Shown: piece after piece, positions 1-6,436 of the stretch
Numbering within the stretch: position 1 is the first letter of the stretch
Layout of the letters: every line of letters starts with the position of its first letter
From: an uncultured Candidatus Saccharibacteria bacterium
Lineage (GTDB): Bacteria; Patescibacteriota; Saccharimonadia; Saccharimonadales; Saccharimonadaceae
Reading direction: 5' to 3'
Assembly: GCA_937902295.1 (NCBI GenBank)
Contig: CALGUM010000102.1
Coordinates: 1-16,353, forward strand
Length of the DNA: 16,353 bases
Program-made: the position numbers and the translations under genes
Notes under the pieces: model-generated
Told to the model about the DNA's origin: nothing
Seen by the model: only the letters and a program-made list of their open reading frames with translations
The model's database searches: none

Positions 1-16
1 AATTTGTGTATTAAGT

Positions 17-22
17 TATAAT
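17..22 (+). promoter_or_regulatory. -10 box TATAAT of the ATL gene, leaderless arrangement
   Basis: A perfect TATAAT ends 8 nt before the ATG at 31, so transcription should begin at or within a base or two of the start codon. No Shine-Dalgarno sequence is present. The -35 position lies at the window edge and cannot be judged. The same box-to-ATG spacing recurs at 2949, 11008 and 11436. Confidence 0.6.
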
Positions 23-30
23 AAGTATTT

Positions 31-366
31 ATGATAAAAGATGTAGATTCGAGGCAGGAAGTTCAGTTACGTGAAAAAATCTATAGTTTAATTGCGTGGT
101 TACCTAATAACAAAGTGACGACCTATGGCGATCTTGCCGCAATGGCGGGCAGTCCACGAGCAGCTCGTGTTGTTGGTGGTATCGCCCACAATGGTCCAAG
201 TGATTTGCCGTGGCATCGCCTAGTAAATGCCCATGGCGGTTTGGCGCGTGGATTTCCAGGTGGCCGAGATGTACAGCGTCAGCTGCTGGCTCAAGACGGT
301 ATTGAGTGTAGTGATGCGTGGCAAGTAGTAGAGTTTATGGAACGTCGATGGCGACCGATCCTATGA
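31..366 (+). CDS. Alkyltransferase-like protein (ATL), MGMT fold without the active cysteine
   Basis: 111 residues covering only the C-terminal DNA-binding/active-site domain of O6-alkylguanine-DNA alkyltransferases. The alkyl-acceptor motif PCHRV reads PWHRL here, with Trp61 in place of the catalytic cysteine. That is the hallmark of ATL proteins, which bind O6-alkylguanine without repairing it and are known to hand the lesion to nucleotide excision repair. Also visible are a helix-turn-helix-like stretch around residues 30-50 (TTYGDLA, then SPRAARVVGG with the Arg-finger region) and a GGRDVQRQLL segment near residue 77. ATG at 31 follows a TATAAT box by 8 nt with no ribosome-binding site, so the mRNA is probably leaderless. 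The stop overlaps the preferred miaA start (ATGA), which suggests co-transcription and coupled translation. Confidence 0.88.
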   Translation: MIKDVDSRQEVQLREKIYSLIAWLPNNKVTTYGDLAAMAGSPRAARVVGGIAHNGPSDLPWHRLVNAHGGLARGFPGGRDVQRQLLAQDGIECSDAWQVVEFMERRWRPIL

Positions 367-1265
367 GCACTACTCAGACATCTGGACCCGTAGTCGAGCC
401 ACCTCTTGTAGTGATCTGTGGACCAACCGCGAGTGGCAAAACAGCACTTGCAGTAAAAGTAGCACAGCAGTGTCGCGGTGAGATTATATGTGCTGATAGT
501 CGGACAGTGTATCGCGGCATGGATATAGGCACCGCAAAACCGACCATCAGCGAACAGCAGGGGGTGCCTCACTGGGGGCTTGATCTCGTAGAGCCGGGTG
601 AGCGGTTTACGGCAGCTCAATTCCAACGCTACGCACAGGACGCGGTGCAAGTCATTCGAGCACGTGGGGGCGTACCTATTATTGCCGGAGGTACAGGACT
701 ATATATCGATGCAGTGATTTATGATTATGAGTTTGGGGTGCAAGCAGATGAGCGGCGTCGCAGAATACTCGAAACCATGAGTCTAGAAGAATTGCATAAT
801 CATTGTTATAAAAACAATGTACAGTTACCAGAAAACATAAAAAATAAACGCTACGTCATCCGTGCAATCGAGCAACATGGGGTGAATAGAAAGAGGAAGG
901 CGTCAATAATCGACAATACTTTAGTTGTGGGAATCTCAACAGAAACAACAATACTGCGAACAAGAATTGCATCCAGGATTGAACAAATGTTGCAGCATGA
1001 TGTTGTAGAGGAAGCAATAATATTGGGCAAAAAGTATGGCTGGGATAGCCAGGCGATGACAGGAAATATCTATCCACTGGTGCGTGAGTATACTGAGGGA
1101 AGACTGTCGTTGCTGGAATTTCAACAGAAAGCGGCAACGCTCGACTGGCGGCTAGCGAAGCGACAATTGACATGGTTTCGACGTAATCAAGATATACGTT
1201 GGCTGTCATACAACGAGGCTGAACACTACTTAGGTGATGTGCTCGCGCCCTGGATGAGTTCATGA
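363..1265 (+). CDS. miaA: tRNA dimethylallyltransferase MiaA
   Basis: 300 residues, a normal MiaA length. The enzyme transfers a dimethylallyl group to A37 of tRNAs that read codons starting with U. Visible family motifs are the P-loop GPTASGKT at residues 20-27, ADSRTVYRGMDIGTAKP shortly after it, the AGGTGLYIDAV segment, and a C-terminal RQLTWFRRN with a following WL, typical of the tRNA-binding end. I chose the ATG at 363 because it overlaps the ATL stop as ATGA and places the P-loop at the usual distance from the N-terminus. GTG 318 and ATG 348 are in-frame alternatives that would overlap the upstream gene further. Codon use matches the neighbours. The second gene of an apparent operon with ATL. 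Confidence 0.95.
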   Translation: MSTTQTSGPVVEPPLVVICGPTASGKTALAVKVAQQCRGEIICADSRTVYRGMDIGTAKPTISEQQGVPHWGLDLVEPGERFTAAQFQRYAQDAVQVIRARGGVPIIAGGTGLYIDAVIYDYEFGVQADERRRRILETMSLEELHNHCYKNNVQLPENIKNKRYVIRAIEQHGVNRKRKASIIDNTLVVGISTETTILRTRIASRIEQMLQHDVVEEAIILGKKYGWDSQAMTGNIYPLVREYTEGRLSLLEFQQKAATLDWRLAKRQLTWFRRNQDIRWLSYNEAEHYLGDVLAPWMSS

Positions 1266-1301
1266 TACTATAGAAGGTAGAGAACGACAGAGATATGTAC
1301 A

Positions 1302-1895
1302 ATGATTGACGCACTATTTGGTTCAAAAACACGAGTAAAATTACTTCACCTTTTCCTAGACAATCCCGGGAAGTCATTTTATGTACGCGAAATTACTCGG
1401 CTCATTGATGAGCAAATTAATTCTGTACGACGCGAACTATCTAATATGTTGACGGTTGGTATCATCACGAGCCGGACCGACGATAACAAGCTGTATTACG
1501 AAGTGAATCAGCGATACGAATATTATGTGCCTCTCCGTGCTATATTTGCCAATGAGCAGATCGAGGCGAAGTCAGTTGTTGCTTCGGCGGGGCAACAGGC
1601 GTGGGCCCAGGTCTTTGAACAGTTGCCCGGTGTACGCATTGTAGTGGTGGCAGGGGTGCTTGTGCGAGGATCGGTGAGCGGCGTCGATGTGCTAGTGGTC
1701 GGGGATGTTCCGACAGCAAAGTTGAAGACGGCTATCAAGCTTGCCGAAAAACAAGAGGGTCGGGAACTAAACTATACGTCTATGCCGTATGAGGAGTTTT
1801 ATTACCGGCTGAGTGTGCGCGATAAGTTCGTCACAGAGATAATAAATGGCAAACATACCGTGTTGGTAGATGCAGATAAAATACTGAAAAGCTAG
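1302..1895 (+). CDS. Winged-helix regulator with a nucleotidyltransferase-like C-terminal domain
   Basis: 197 residues. Residues 1-75 look like an ArsR/MarR-type winged helix: an opening LFGSKTRVKLLHLFLDNP, a recognition-helix region FYVREITRLI, and a wing that ends near DDNKLYYEVN. The second half contains VVVAGVLVRGSVSGVDVLVVGD, which resembles the GSxxxxxDxDLLV core of minimal nucleotidyltransferases, although the first catalytic carboxylate position is not obvious. HTH-NTase fusions are known in archaea and CPR bacteria, usually annotated as transcriptional regulators; their targets are not predictable from sequence. The gene starts 36 nt after miaA. A weak extended -10 (TGATACTAT, 1263-1271) lies between them. 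The stop codon overlaps the ribosome-binding site of the next gene, so the two are co-transcribed. Confidence 0.75.
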   Translation: MIDALFGSKTRVKLLHLFLDNPGKSFYVREITRLIDEQINSVRRELSNMLTVGIITSRTDDNKLYYEVNQRYEYYVPLRAIFANEQIEAKSVVASAGQQAWAQVFEQLPGVRIVVVAGVLVRGSVSGVDVLVVGDVPTAKLKTAIKLAEKQEGRELNYTSMPYEEFYYRLSVRDKFVTEIINGKHTVLVDADKILKS

Positions 1896-1904
1896 GAGGC
1901 TACT

Positions 1905-2543
1905 ATGTTTGAAATTGAATACAAAGGTGGAAACACTGTTATTATATCCACAAAGAAATCAACGCTCGCAGTTGACCCTAAGCTGTCGCTTATTGGTCTG
2001 AAGGATATAGCGGCAAAAAATGCAATTGAACTCGCGACAGAACCGCGATTTGCAATGATGGATCAAGATGCTCATATTACACTCGAAGGTCCGGGTGAAT
2101 ATGAGGTAGCGGAGTTTTCAATCAAAGGTATCGCAAGTCAGCGGCATATTGACACGCCCGAGGCGCCAAAGCAAACAACGATATACCGTATCGGAATTAG
2201 TGATATGAATATCGCGCTTCTTGGTAATATCTCTCCAGAGTTGAGCGAAGACGAACTCGAGGCGTTGAACGTGATTGATATTCTCATTATCCCCGTAGGC
2301 GGAGGTGGGTATACACTTGATGCGACCAGCGCAGCCGCAATTGTCCGACAAGTGAGCCCGAAGGTGGTGATTCCGGTGCATTATGCAGACGCCGCAGTAC
2401 GATATGAGGTGCCACAAGATGATGTTGAGGTATTTGTATCTGAGCTTGGAGTGCCTGTTGAAGAGGCAGGGGCAAAATACAAGATTAAGTCAGCAGCAAC
2501 GCTTCCCCCGACACTCAGTATCGTTAAAGTTGCGCGAAGTTAG
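1905..2543 (+). CDS. MBL-fold (COG2220-like) protein, probable pseudo-hydrolase
   Basis: 212 residues resembling the UlaG/COG2220 branch of the metallo-beta-lactamase superfamily. The N-terminal strand ends in AVDPKL (family: IDP at that point), a GPGEYEV motif is present, and VIPVHY sits near residue 150 as in related CPR proteins. The THxHxDH zinc-binding motif expected between the DP and GPGEYEV motifs is missing: that stretch reads ATEPRFAMMDQDAHIT. The usual dinuclear metal site is therefore probably lost, and the protein may be structural or a binding protein. A strong ribosome-binding site AGGAGG (1894-1899) overlaps the previous stop codon and sits 5 nt from the ATG. Transcription ends at the hairpin at 2562-2599. 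Confidence 0.72.
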   Translation: MFEIEYKGGNTVIISTKKSTLAVDPKLSLIGLKDIAAKNAIELATEPRFAMMDQDAHITLEGPGEYEVAEFSIKGIASQRHIDTPEAPKQTTIYRIGISDMNIALLGNISPELSEDELEALNVIDILIIPVGGGGYTLDATSAAAIVRQVSPKVVIPVHYADAAVRYEVPQDDVEVFVSELGVPVEEAGAKYKIKSAATLPPTLSIVKVARS

Positions 2544-2561
2544 TGTAGCGCTAGTGATAAT

Positions 2562-2599
2562 ATATAAAAATCCCGCACATGTGTGCGGGATTTTTATAT
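2562..2599. terminator. Bidirectional rho-independent terminator
   Basis: Nearly perfect inverted repeat: GC-rich core TCCCGCACA / TGTGCGGGA flanked by AAAAA on one side and TTTTT on the other, extended by ATAT/ATAT. It has a T-tract on both strands and lies between convergent genes (MBL-fold protein on +, rpmB on -), so it can serve both. Confidence 0.92.
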
Positions 2600-2610
2600 G
2601 CAAGACAGCA

Positions 2611-2838
2611 TTATTTTTCTGCTGTAAGCACAGCTTTACCACTTTTGGGTAGAACGCCTTTTTTCTTGAGTGTACGAATCGCCTGAGTGCTCAGGTTCAT
2701 TGTCACTTTTTGTCCGTCTACTACAAAAGTCTTCTTTTGGAGGTTCGGCTTGAAAGTACGCTTTGTGCGACGCAGAGAAAAACTGACGTTATGTCCGTGC
2801 TGTGCTCGTTTGCCAGTGAGGTCACATCGTGATGCCAT
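2611..2838 (-). CDS. rpmB: 50S ribosomal protein L28
   Basis: 75 residues, starting MASRCDLTGKRAQHGHNVSF and ending LPKSGKAVLTAEK. The CDLTGKR opening, the SLRRTKRTFKPN segment and the LSTQAIRTLKKKG segment are typical of bacterial L28. L28 is a small basic protein of the large subunit that contacts 23S rRNA. I chose the ATG at 2838 because it gives the conserved L28 N-terminus; an in-frame start 15 nt upstream would add five non-family residues. A GGAAG Shine-Dalgarno-like element lies about 9 nt before it. Only one of the four zinc-ribbon cysteines seen in some L28 proteins is present. A single-gene unit with its own promoter and the shared terminator at 2562-2599. Confidence 0.95.
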   Translation of the reverse strand: MASRCDLTGKRAQHGHNVSFSLRRTKRTFKPNLQKKTFVVDGQKVTMNLSTQAIRTLKKKGVLPKSGKAVLTAEK

Positions 2839-2881
2839 AGTATTTACTTCCACTTACTATTATGTTTAATCAATCTTTCCT

Positions 2882-2910
2882 ATTGTAGCGTATAGAGGGT
2901 TATCCGTCAA
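2882..2910 (-). promoter_or_regulatory. Promoter of rpmB
   Basis: Read on the minus strand: TTGACG (2910-2905), a 17-nt spacer, TACAAT (2887-2882). Predicted start is about 2875, giving a leader of roughly 37 nt to the rpmB ATG. Confidence 0.8.
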
Positions 2911-2925
2911 TATCTTGTCTGTACG

Positions 2926-2954
2926 GCGACAAAGCGCGTAGCGTAAGGTATAAT
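2926..2954 (+). promoter_or_regulatory. Promoter of the M50 peptidase gene, leaderless arrangement
   Basis: Weak -35 GCGACA (2926-2931), a 17-nt spacer, and a perfect -10 TATAAT (2949-2954). The ATG at 2962 follows the box after exactly 7 nt, which places the predicted transcription start at the start codon. Confidence 0.75.
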
Positions 2955-2961
2955 TGTTGCA

Positions 2962-3600
2962 ATGGAGAATATAGTTTTACAGATAGTCATAGTGCTTGGA
3001 GTCATCTTGGTATCGATGACGCTACATGAAGTGATGCATGGATTAATGGCCTATTGGCTTGGAGATGACACAGCTAAAGAGCAAGGCCGGCTCACGCTCA
3101 ATCCTATTAAGCACATAGACCCGTTTTTGACAGTTCTTTTACCGATAGTACTCCTTGTGATCGGTGGGCCGATCTTCGGTGGTGCAAAACCCGTACCATT
3201 TAATCCTAGACGAGTGCGGTACGATGAATTTGGTGCAGCGCTGGTTGCGCTTGCGGGACCGCTTGTGAATTTACTGATAGCGTTTTTTACCACAGGCATA
3301 CTGGTCCTATTCGATCCCGCAGCTGGCTCAATTGCGTGGACTATACTAGTGATGACAATCCAGATAAATATTGGATTCTTTGTGTTCAATATGTTGCCAA
3401 TTCCGCCTCTTGATGGCTCAAGGGTGCTGTATGCCTTAGCGCCAAATTTCGTGCGACGCGGCATGGAAGTCATGGAGCAATTCGGACTTATTGTCGTATT
3501 TGCACTCGTGATGTTTGCCGGGTCGCTCCTGGGTCGTGTGATGGTGACTGCCATTGAAAACATCACGCGTTTCTTCGTAATGATCTTTGGCGGAGTTTGA
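2962..3600 (+). CDS. Site-2 protease family (M50) intramembrane zinc metalloprotease
   Basis: 212 residues, strongly hydrophobic. Metal ligands: HEVMH (the HExxH motif) in the first membrane helix at about residue 22, and the distal NMLPIPPLDGSRVL motif (N-P-x-x-x-x-D-G class) near residue 147, whose Asp is the third zinc ligand. Hydrophobic segments fall near residues 5-33, 52-72, 90-112, 120-145 and 175-195. Also seen: GRLTLNPIKHIDPF and FGGAKPVPFNPR, typical of the short bacterial M50B-like group without a PDZ domain. Members cleave membrane proteins within the bilayer; the substrate cannot be told from the sequence. No ribosome-binding site; the ATG lies 7 nt after a TATAAT box, so translation is probably from a leaderless mRNA. 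The next unit's -35 box overlaps the stop codon. Confidence 0.92.
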   Translation: MENIVLQIVIVLGVILVSMTLHEVMHGLMAYWLGDDTAKEQGRLTLNPIKHIDPFLTVLLPIVLLVIGGPIFGGAKPVPFNPRRVRYDEFGAALVALAGPLVNLLIAFFTTGILVLFDPAAGSIAWTILVMTIQINIGFFVFNMLPIPPLDGSRVLYALAPNFVRRGMEVMEQFGLIVVFALVMFAGSLLGRVMVTAIENITRFFVMIFGGV

Positions 3601-3625
3601 TTATCTTACGCTGAGCGCGTATAAT
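3597..3625 (+). promoter_or_regulatory. Promoter of the rod-shaped RNA (and possibly tRNA-Pro)
   Basis: TTGATT (3597-3602) overlaps the M50 stop codon, followed by a 17-nt spacer and a perfect TATAAT (3620-3625). Predicted start is about 3632, two bases before the helix that closes the RNA described next. Confidence 0.75.
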
Positions 3626-3631
3626 TAGAAG

Positions 3632-3771
3632 TGTCCAGGGAAGTCGGCGTATATGATTTCCTAACGTCATTTGATAGGGTAGTCAATATTCTGTACCTCT
3701 GTGGAGGTGCTATGAGATAACCCACCTTGCATATACGCGGGGATATATCAAGCGCCGATCCTGGATTTTTT
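3632..3771 (+). ncRNA. Rod-shaped non-coding RNA of about 140 nt, 6S-like candidate
   Basis: No ORF, but its ends pair with each other: TCCAGG (3634-3639) with CCTGGA (3760-3765), and TCGGCG (3644-3649) with CGCCGA (3753-3758), followed at once by a T-run (3766-3771). Further in, GCGTATATG (3647-3655) can pair with CATATACGC (3730-3738), GGGT (3677-3680) with ACCC (3720-3723), and GTACCTC (3693-3699) with GAGGTGC (3704-3710) as the tip. A promoter starts it and the closing helix plus T-run could end it. The elongated hairpin with an open middle and a pairing-closed terminus is what 6S RNA looks like, and 6S is of similar size. I see no SRP RNA signature (GGAAGGAAGCAGC type), so 4.5S is unlikely. 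The 6S call is an inference; the structured transcript itself is better supported. Confidence 0.5.
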
Positions 3772-3783
3772 GTATAAAAAAAT

Positions 3784-3859
3784 CGGGATGTGGCGCAGTT
3801 GGTAGCGCGCACCGCTGGGGGTGGTGAGGTCGCAAGTTCAAGTCTTGTCATCCCGACCA
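3784..3859 (+). tRNA. tRNA-Pro (anticodon GGG)
   Basis: 76 nt with encoded CCA. Acceptor CGGGATG pairs with CATCCCG; D arm GCGC/GCGC; anticodon stem CACCG/TGGTG around the loop CTGGGGG with anticodon GGG at 3817-3819 and G37 as in all tRNA-Pro; T arm GCAAG/CTTGT around TTCAAGT; discriminator A and CCA at 3857-3859. It reads CCC/CCU codons. It follows the rod-shaped RNA by 12 nt and may share its promoter; the short TATAAA-containing A/T stretch just upstream is another possible start signal. Confidence 0.95.
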
Positions 3860-3875
3860 GGATAACGCAACTATT

Positions 3876-3908
3876 CCATCATATTTTGTGGTGGATTTAT
3901 TTATTTTT
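3876..3908 (+). terminator. Probable terminator of tRNA-Pro
   Basis: Stem CCATCA / TGGTGG (one G-U pair) with a 7-nt loop, followed by a T-rich tail ATTTATTTATTTTT. The stem is short, so confidence is moderate. Confidence 0.5.
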
Positions 3909-3968
3909 AGTGCACAGTTTCCCTAGAGATCAATCTCAGCTCTGAGCTTTTTTGACGTAGCGAAGATA

Positions 3969-3977
3969 TGCTACAAT
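3969..3977 (+). promoter_or_regulatory. Extended -10 promoter of the Nudix/RNase H gene
   Basis: TGCTACAAT (TGn plus TACAAT at 3972-3977). A TTGACG lies upstream at 3952 but only 14 nt from the box, so recognition probably rests on the extended -10. Predicted start is about 3984, leaving a leader of about 22 nt with no strong ribosome-binding site before ATG 4006. Confidence 0.5.
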
Positions 3978-4005
3978 AAAGAAAACCAAAGAAAGATAAA
4001 CATAC

Positions 4006-4899
4006 ATGAAACAACGCACTGCAGTGAGGGCGCTCATCCGAAAAAATAATCAAACGCTTCTTCTGCGTCGAGCAAACGGACGAGACTCGATCCTGGGCAA
4101 GTATGAGCTGCCGGGTGGTAAGATTGTCTACCGGGAACAGCCTGAGGATGCGCTGCGACGTCATCTCATAAAGGATACAGGACTGATGCCCACCTCGGTG
4201 CAATTGTTCGATGTTATTACGTATATCGATTCCGATGACGTCAATTTGCAGTATGTGTTTATCATCTACCTCGTAACAACCGATACTACCCATGTTTCCT
4301 TGAGCGAAAACTATGACCACGCAGTGTGGCAAAATAAATCTAAAATACAACATATGGATATTACAGAATCATCGCAAGTGTTACTTGGACTCAGTGGGCA
4401 TAAGGGTGGCACAGGAGTGAGTGAGGCCACTCAGAAAGGTAATGAAGCAAAAATAACATCAGATGATCGAATAATTATTTATTCAGACGGGGGTTCCAGA
4501 GGAAATCCTGGTGTATCAGCAGCAGCGTATGTTGTTGAAAATGCCAACGGAGAGATACTCGAAAAAGGGGGACAATTCCTCGGGGTTACTACAGGGTACC
4601 AGGCGGAGTATCATGGACTACTCCTTGGCCTGGAGCGTGCACTCGAGCTAGGATATAAAACTCTCGAATACAGACTCGATAGTCTGATGGTGGTAAATCA
4701 GATGAAGGGGATTTATACAGTGAAAAATCGGGCATTGTGGCCTATCAATGAACGTATCTTGGATCTTTTGGCGCAGTTTGAGGATGTGCGCTTTGTGCAC
4801 GTGCGTAGAGAATTTAACACCGTGGCCGACGCGGAAGTGAATCGTATTCTTGATGCGCATGCCAAAGAAAAGCATTTACCTGAAGATGTGGTAGAATAA
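4006..4899 (+). CDS. Fusion of a degenerate Nudix domain with RNase H
   Basis: 297 residues. Residues 1-120 form a Nudix domain: YELPGGK precedes a Nudix box at 38-60 that keeps Gly38, Glu44, Arg52, Gly59 and Leu60. The three metal-binding glutamates of REUxEE read His53, Lys56 and Asp57, so pyrophosphohydrolase activity is probably lost. A hydrophilic linker covers about 121-150. Residues 155-297 are a type 1 RNase H with the full DEDD set: Asp161 in YSDGGSRGNPG, Glu201 in YQAEYHGL, Asp225 in YRLDSLMVV and Asp275 in TVADAEVNR, plus HVRREFN. The likely role is removal of RNA from RNA-DNA hybrids, with the Nudix part binding a nucleotide, RNA or a partner. rnpB begins about 4 nt after the stop, and its -10 box lies inside the last codons of this gene. 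Confidence 0.88.
   Translation: MKQRTAVRALIRKNNQTLLLRRANGRDSILGKYELPGGKIVYREQPEDALRRHLIKDTGLMPTSVQLFDVITYIDSDDVNLQYVFIIYLVTTDTTHVSLSENYDHAVWQNKSKIQHMDITESSQVLLGLSGHKGGTGVSEATQKGNEAKITSDDRIIIYSDGGSRGNPGVSAAAYVVENANGEILEKGGQFLGVTTGYQAEYHGLLLGLERALELGYKTLEYRLDSLMVVNQMKGIYTVKNRALWPINERILDLLAQFEDVRFVHVRREFNTVADAEVNRILDAHAKEKHLPEDVVE
4889..4897 (+). promoter_or_regulatory. Extended -10 promoter of rnpB inside the preceding gene
   Basis: TGGTAGAAT (TGn then TAGAAT at 4892-4897) covers the last sense codons and the first bases of the TAA stop of the RNase H gene. The predicted start is about 4904, which coincides with the expected 5' end of RNase P RNA. No clear -35. Confidence 0.6.
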
Positions 4900-4902
4900 C
4901 TG

Positions 4903-5252
4903 GTAGGCAGTGTGCTAGACGATTGCTTGTAGGGTATAGCCTTACAAGAGGAAAGTCCGGGCAGCGCAGAACGGGACAGTCGCTAACCGCGACCGGGGGT
5001 GACCCTAGGGAAAGTGCCACAGAAACGATACCGCCTTCTCTATGGAGGTAAGGGTGAAAGGAGTGAGGTAAGAGCTCACAGCAACGTGCGGCGACGCACG
5101 GAGGAGGTAAACCCTGTCCGCTGCAAGGAGATATATGAACAATAGGCTGTTCGTCGTTCATGTATCGTAGAATCCGCTCGATTGTGTCGGCAACGGCACA
5201 ACTAGATAGATGATCGTCCTCGACAGAACCCGGCTTATAGGCAGACTGCTAA
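4903..5252 (+). ncRNA. rnpB: RNase P RNA, bacterial type A-like
   Basis: About 350 nt with the conserved blocks of the catalytic RNA that removes 5' leaders from pre-tRNA. GAGGAAAGTCCGGGC lies near the 5' side (P4 5' strand), AAAGTGCCACAGAAA and AGGTAAACCC in the middle, and CAGAACCCGGCTTATAGGC near the 3' end (P4 3' strand). GGCAGT (4906-4911) pairs with ACTGCT (5245-5250) as helix P1. The ends are set by P1 and by the promoter and terminator. The terminator at 5251-5290 begins immediately after P1. Confidence 0.95.
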
Positions 5253-5290
5253 TCTAAAATCCCCACTCGAGAGAGCGGGGATTTTAGATT
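5251..5290. terminator. Bidirectional terminator shared by rnpB and the rplT operon
   Basis: Inverted repeat of 14 perfect pairs: AATCTAAAATCCCC (5251-5264) with GGGGATTTTAGATT (5277-5290), with a short inner CTC/GAG pairing. It offers a T-rich tail on both strands and lies 13 nt from the rplT stop codon and directly after rnpB. Confidence 0.93.
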
Positions 5291-5303
5291 AGTGTGCGTG
5301 TAA

Positions 5304-5645
5304 TTATTTTACGCTTTTTACAACTGCCTCAAAAGCTTTTGGCTCTTTGGCTGCAAGGTCGGCAAGGATTTTTCGATCAAGCTCGATGTTGGCCTTCTTG
5401 AGTCCAGCCATTAACTTGCTGTAGGTAGTGCCCTGCAAACGTGCAGCAGCATTAATACGAGTGATCCATAGACCACGGAGATCACGTTTTTTGTTGCGAC
5501 GATCGCGATATGCGTACTGTAGTGCACGAGTCACGGCTTGCTTGGCAAGACGGAAACTGCGCGTACGGTTATGCTGCATACCTTTCGCGGCTTTTAGAAT
5601 TTTCTTGTGTTTTGCGCGTGCGGCAACACCTCGTTTAACTCGCAT
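5304..5645 (-). CDS. rplT: 50S ribosomal protein L20
   Basis: 113 residues, the normal length. It opens [18 protein letters not shown] and carries the [19 protein letters not shown] and [21 protein letters not shown] segments of L20. It binds 23S rRNA early in 50S assembly and in some bacteria represses its own operon. Third gene of infC-rpmI-rplT; the ATG at 5645 follows the rpmI stop by 1 nt, with a GGAG ribosome-binding site inside the end of rpmI. Confidence 0.97.
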   Translation of the reverse strand: MRVKRGVAARAKHKKILKAAKGMQHNRTRSFRLAKQAVTRALQYAYRDRRNKKRDLRGLWITRINAAARLQGTTYSKLMAGLKKANIELDRKILADLAAKEPKAFEAVVKSVK

Positions 5646-5646
5646 A

Positions 5647-5844
5647 TTATTTAACTCCTAGTGCACGTTTAACATTTTTAGCCATGCCGCCAGTTACAAC
5701 AGCAGTCGTATTGATGGCACGTTTGCGGCTTTTACTTTTCTTTGCAAGCAAGTGACCGCCGAAGGCGCGACTTCGAGTAATTTTACCTGTGCCGGTAATT
5801 TTTACTCGCTTCGCAGTTCCTTTGTGTGTCTTTAACTTTGGCAT
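5647..5844 (-). CDS. rpmI: 50S ribosomal protein L35
   Basis: 65 residues, the usual length, opening [20 protein letters not shown] and rich in Lys/Arg as expected for L35. The start codon shares one base with the infC stop (TAATG). Its ribosome-binding site AAGGAG lies inside the 3' end of infC, 8 nt from the ATG, so translation is probably coupled. Confidence 0.97.
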   Translation of the reverse strand: MPKLKTHKGTAKRVKITGTGKITRSRAFGGHLLAKKSKSRKRAINTTAVVTGGMAKNVKRALGVK

Positions 5845-6350
5845 TATTTACTCCTTACGGTTATGCTCAGATTGCGGCCTGCCATCTGAGGCTTTTGCTC
5901 GACTACTGCGTCGTCTTCAAGTTTGGCAATAATTTGATTCATGAGGTCATATCCGAGCTCCTTGTGTGCCATTTCTCGCCCACGAAAGAAAATCATGATT
6001 TTGACCTTATGGCCATCGACAAGAAATTTACGAATCTTACGCAGCTTAATCTCTAGGTCGTTAGAACCGATCTTGAGGCCAAGTCGCATCTGCTTAAGCT
6101 CGCTGGTTTTTGCATTCTTGCGATTTTTTTGTAGCTCTTTCATCTTTTGGTACTGGAATTTACCCCAGTCGATGAGTTTTGCTACAGGAGGGTCAGCGTT
6201 TGGCGAAATCTCAACTAAATCTACATCTGCTTCTTCCGCGAGGCGACGAGCCTCTGCGAGAGATATTATTCCTAGTTGTTCACCGTCTGCACCGATAACG
6301 CGCAATTCCTTTGCTCGGATTTGCCCATTTACACGAACTGATTTGTTAAT
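5844..6350 (-). CDS. infC: Translation initiation factor IF-3, starting at ATT
   Basis: 168 residues when read from the ATT codon at 6350-6348. That start gives the conserved IF-3 N-terminus ([20 protein letters not shown], then ADGEQLG) and sits 6 nt after a good AAGGAG site. The next in-frame start (TTG 6305) has no ribosome-binding site and cuts into the conserved N-terminal domain. The linker plus C-terminal domain contains [22 protein letters not shown] and [18 protein letters not shown], standard for IF-3. IF-3 binds the 30S subunit and rejects non-canonical start codons, so an AUU start is the known basis of infC self-repression. First gene of the infC-rpmI-rplT operon. Confidence 0.95.
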   Translation of the reverse strand: MNKSVRVNGQIRAKELRVIGADGEQLGIISLAEARRLAEEADVDLVEISPNADPPVAKLIDWGKFQYQKMKELQKNRKNAKTSELKQMRLGLKIGSNDLEIKLRKIRKFLVDGHKVKIMIFFRGREMAHKELGYDLMNQIIAKLEDDAVVEQKPQMAGRNLSITVRSK

Positions 6351-6402
6351 CGTCGTCTCCTTTTGTAACTTGTTAACGAGTAATCGAATTTACTCGAAGT
6401 CC

Positions 6403-6431
6403 ATCATATCAGATTTCAGTGGTCACCGCAA
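6403..6431 (-). promoter_or_regulatory. Promoter of the infC-rpmI-rplT operon
   Basis: On the minus strand: TTGCGG (6431-6426), a 17-nt spacer, TATGAT (6408-6403) preceded by TGA, an extended -10. Predicted start is about 6396. The leader of about 46 nt contains a 7-bp hairpin, CGAGTAA/TTACTCG (6378-6397 region), before the ribosome-binding site. Confidence 0.75.
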
Positions 6432-6436
6432 GTAGT

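Noticed and set aside
3632..3771. SRP (4.5S) RNA for the rod-shaped transcript
   Set aside because: The conserved GGAA-tetraloop domain with its GCAGC side is missing.
3606..3851. 81-codon minus-strand ORF
   Set aside because: It runs through the antisense of tRNA-Pro and the structured RNA, so it is not a gene.
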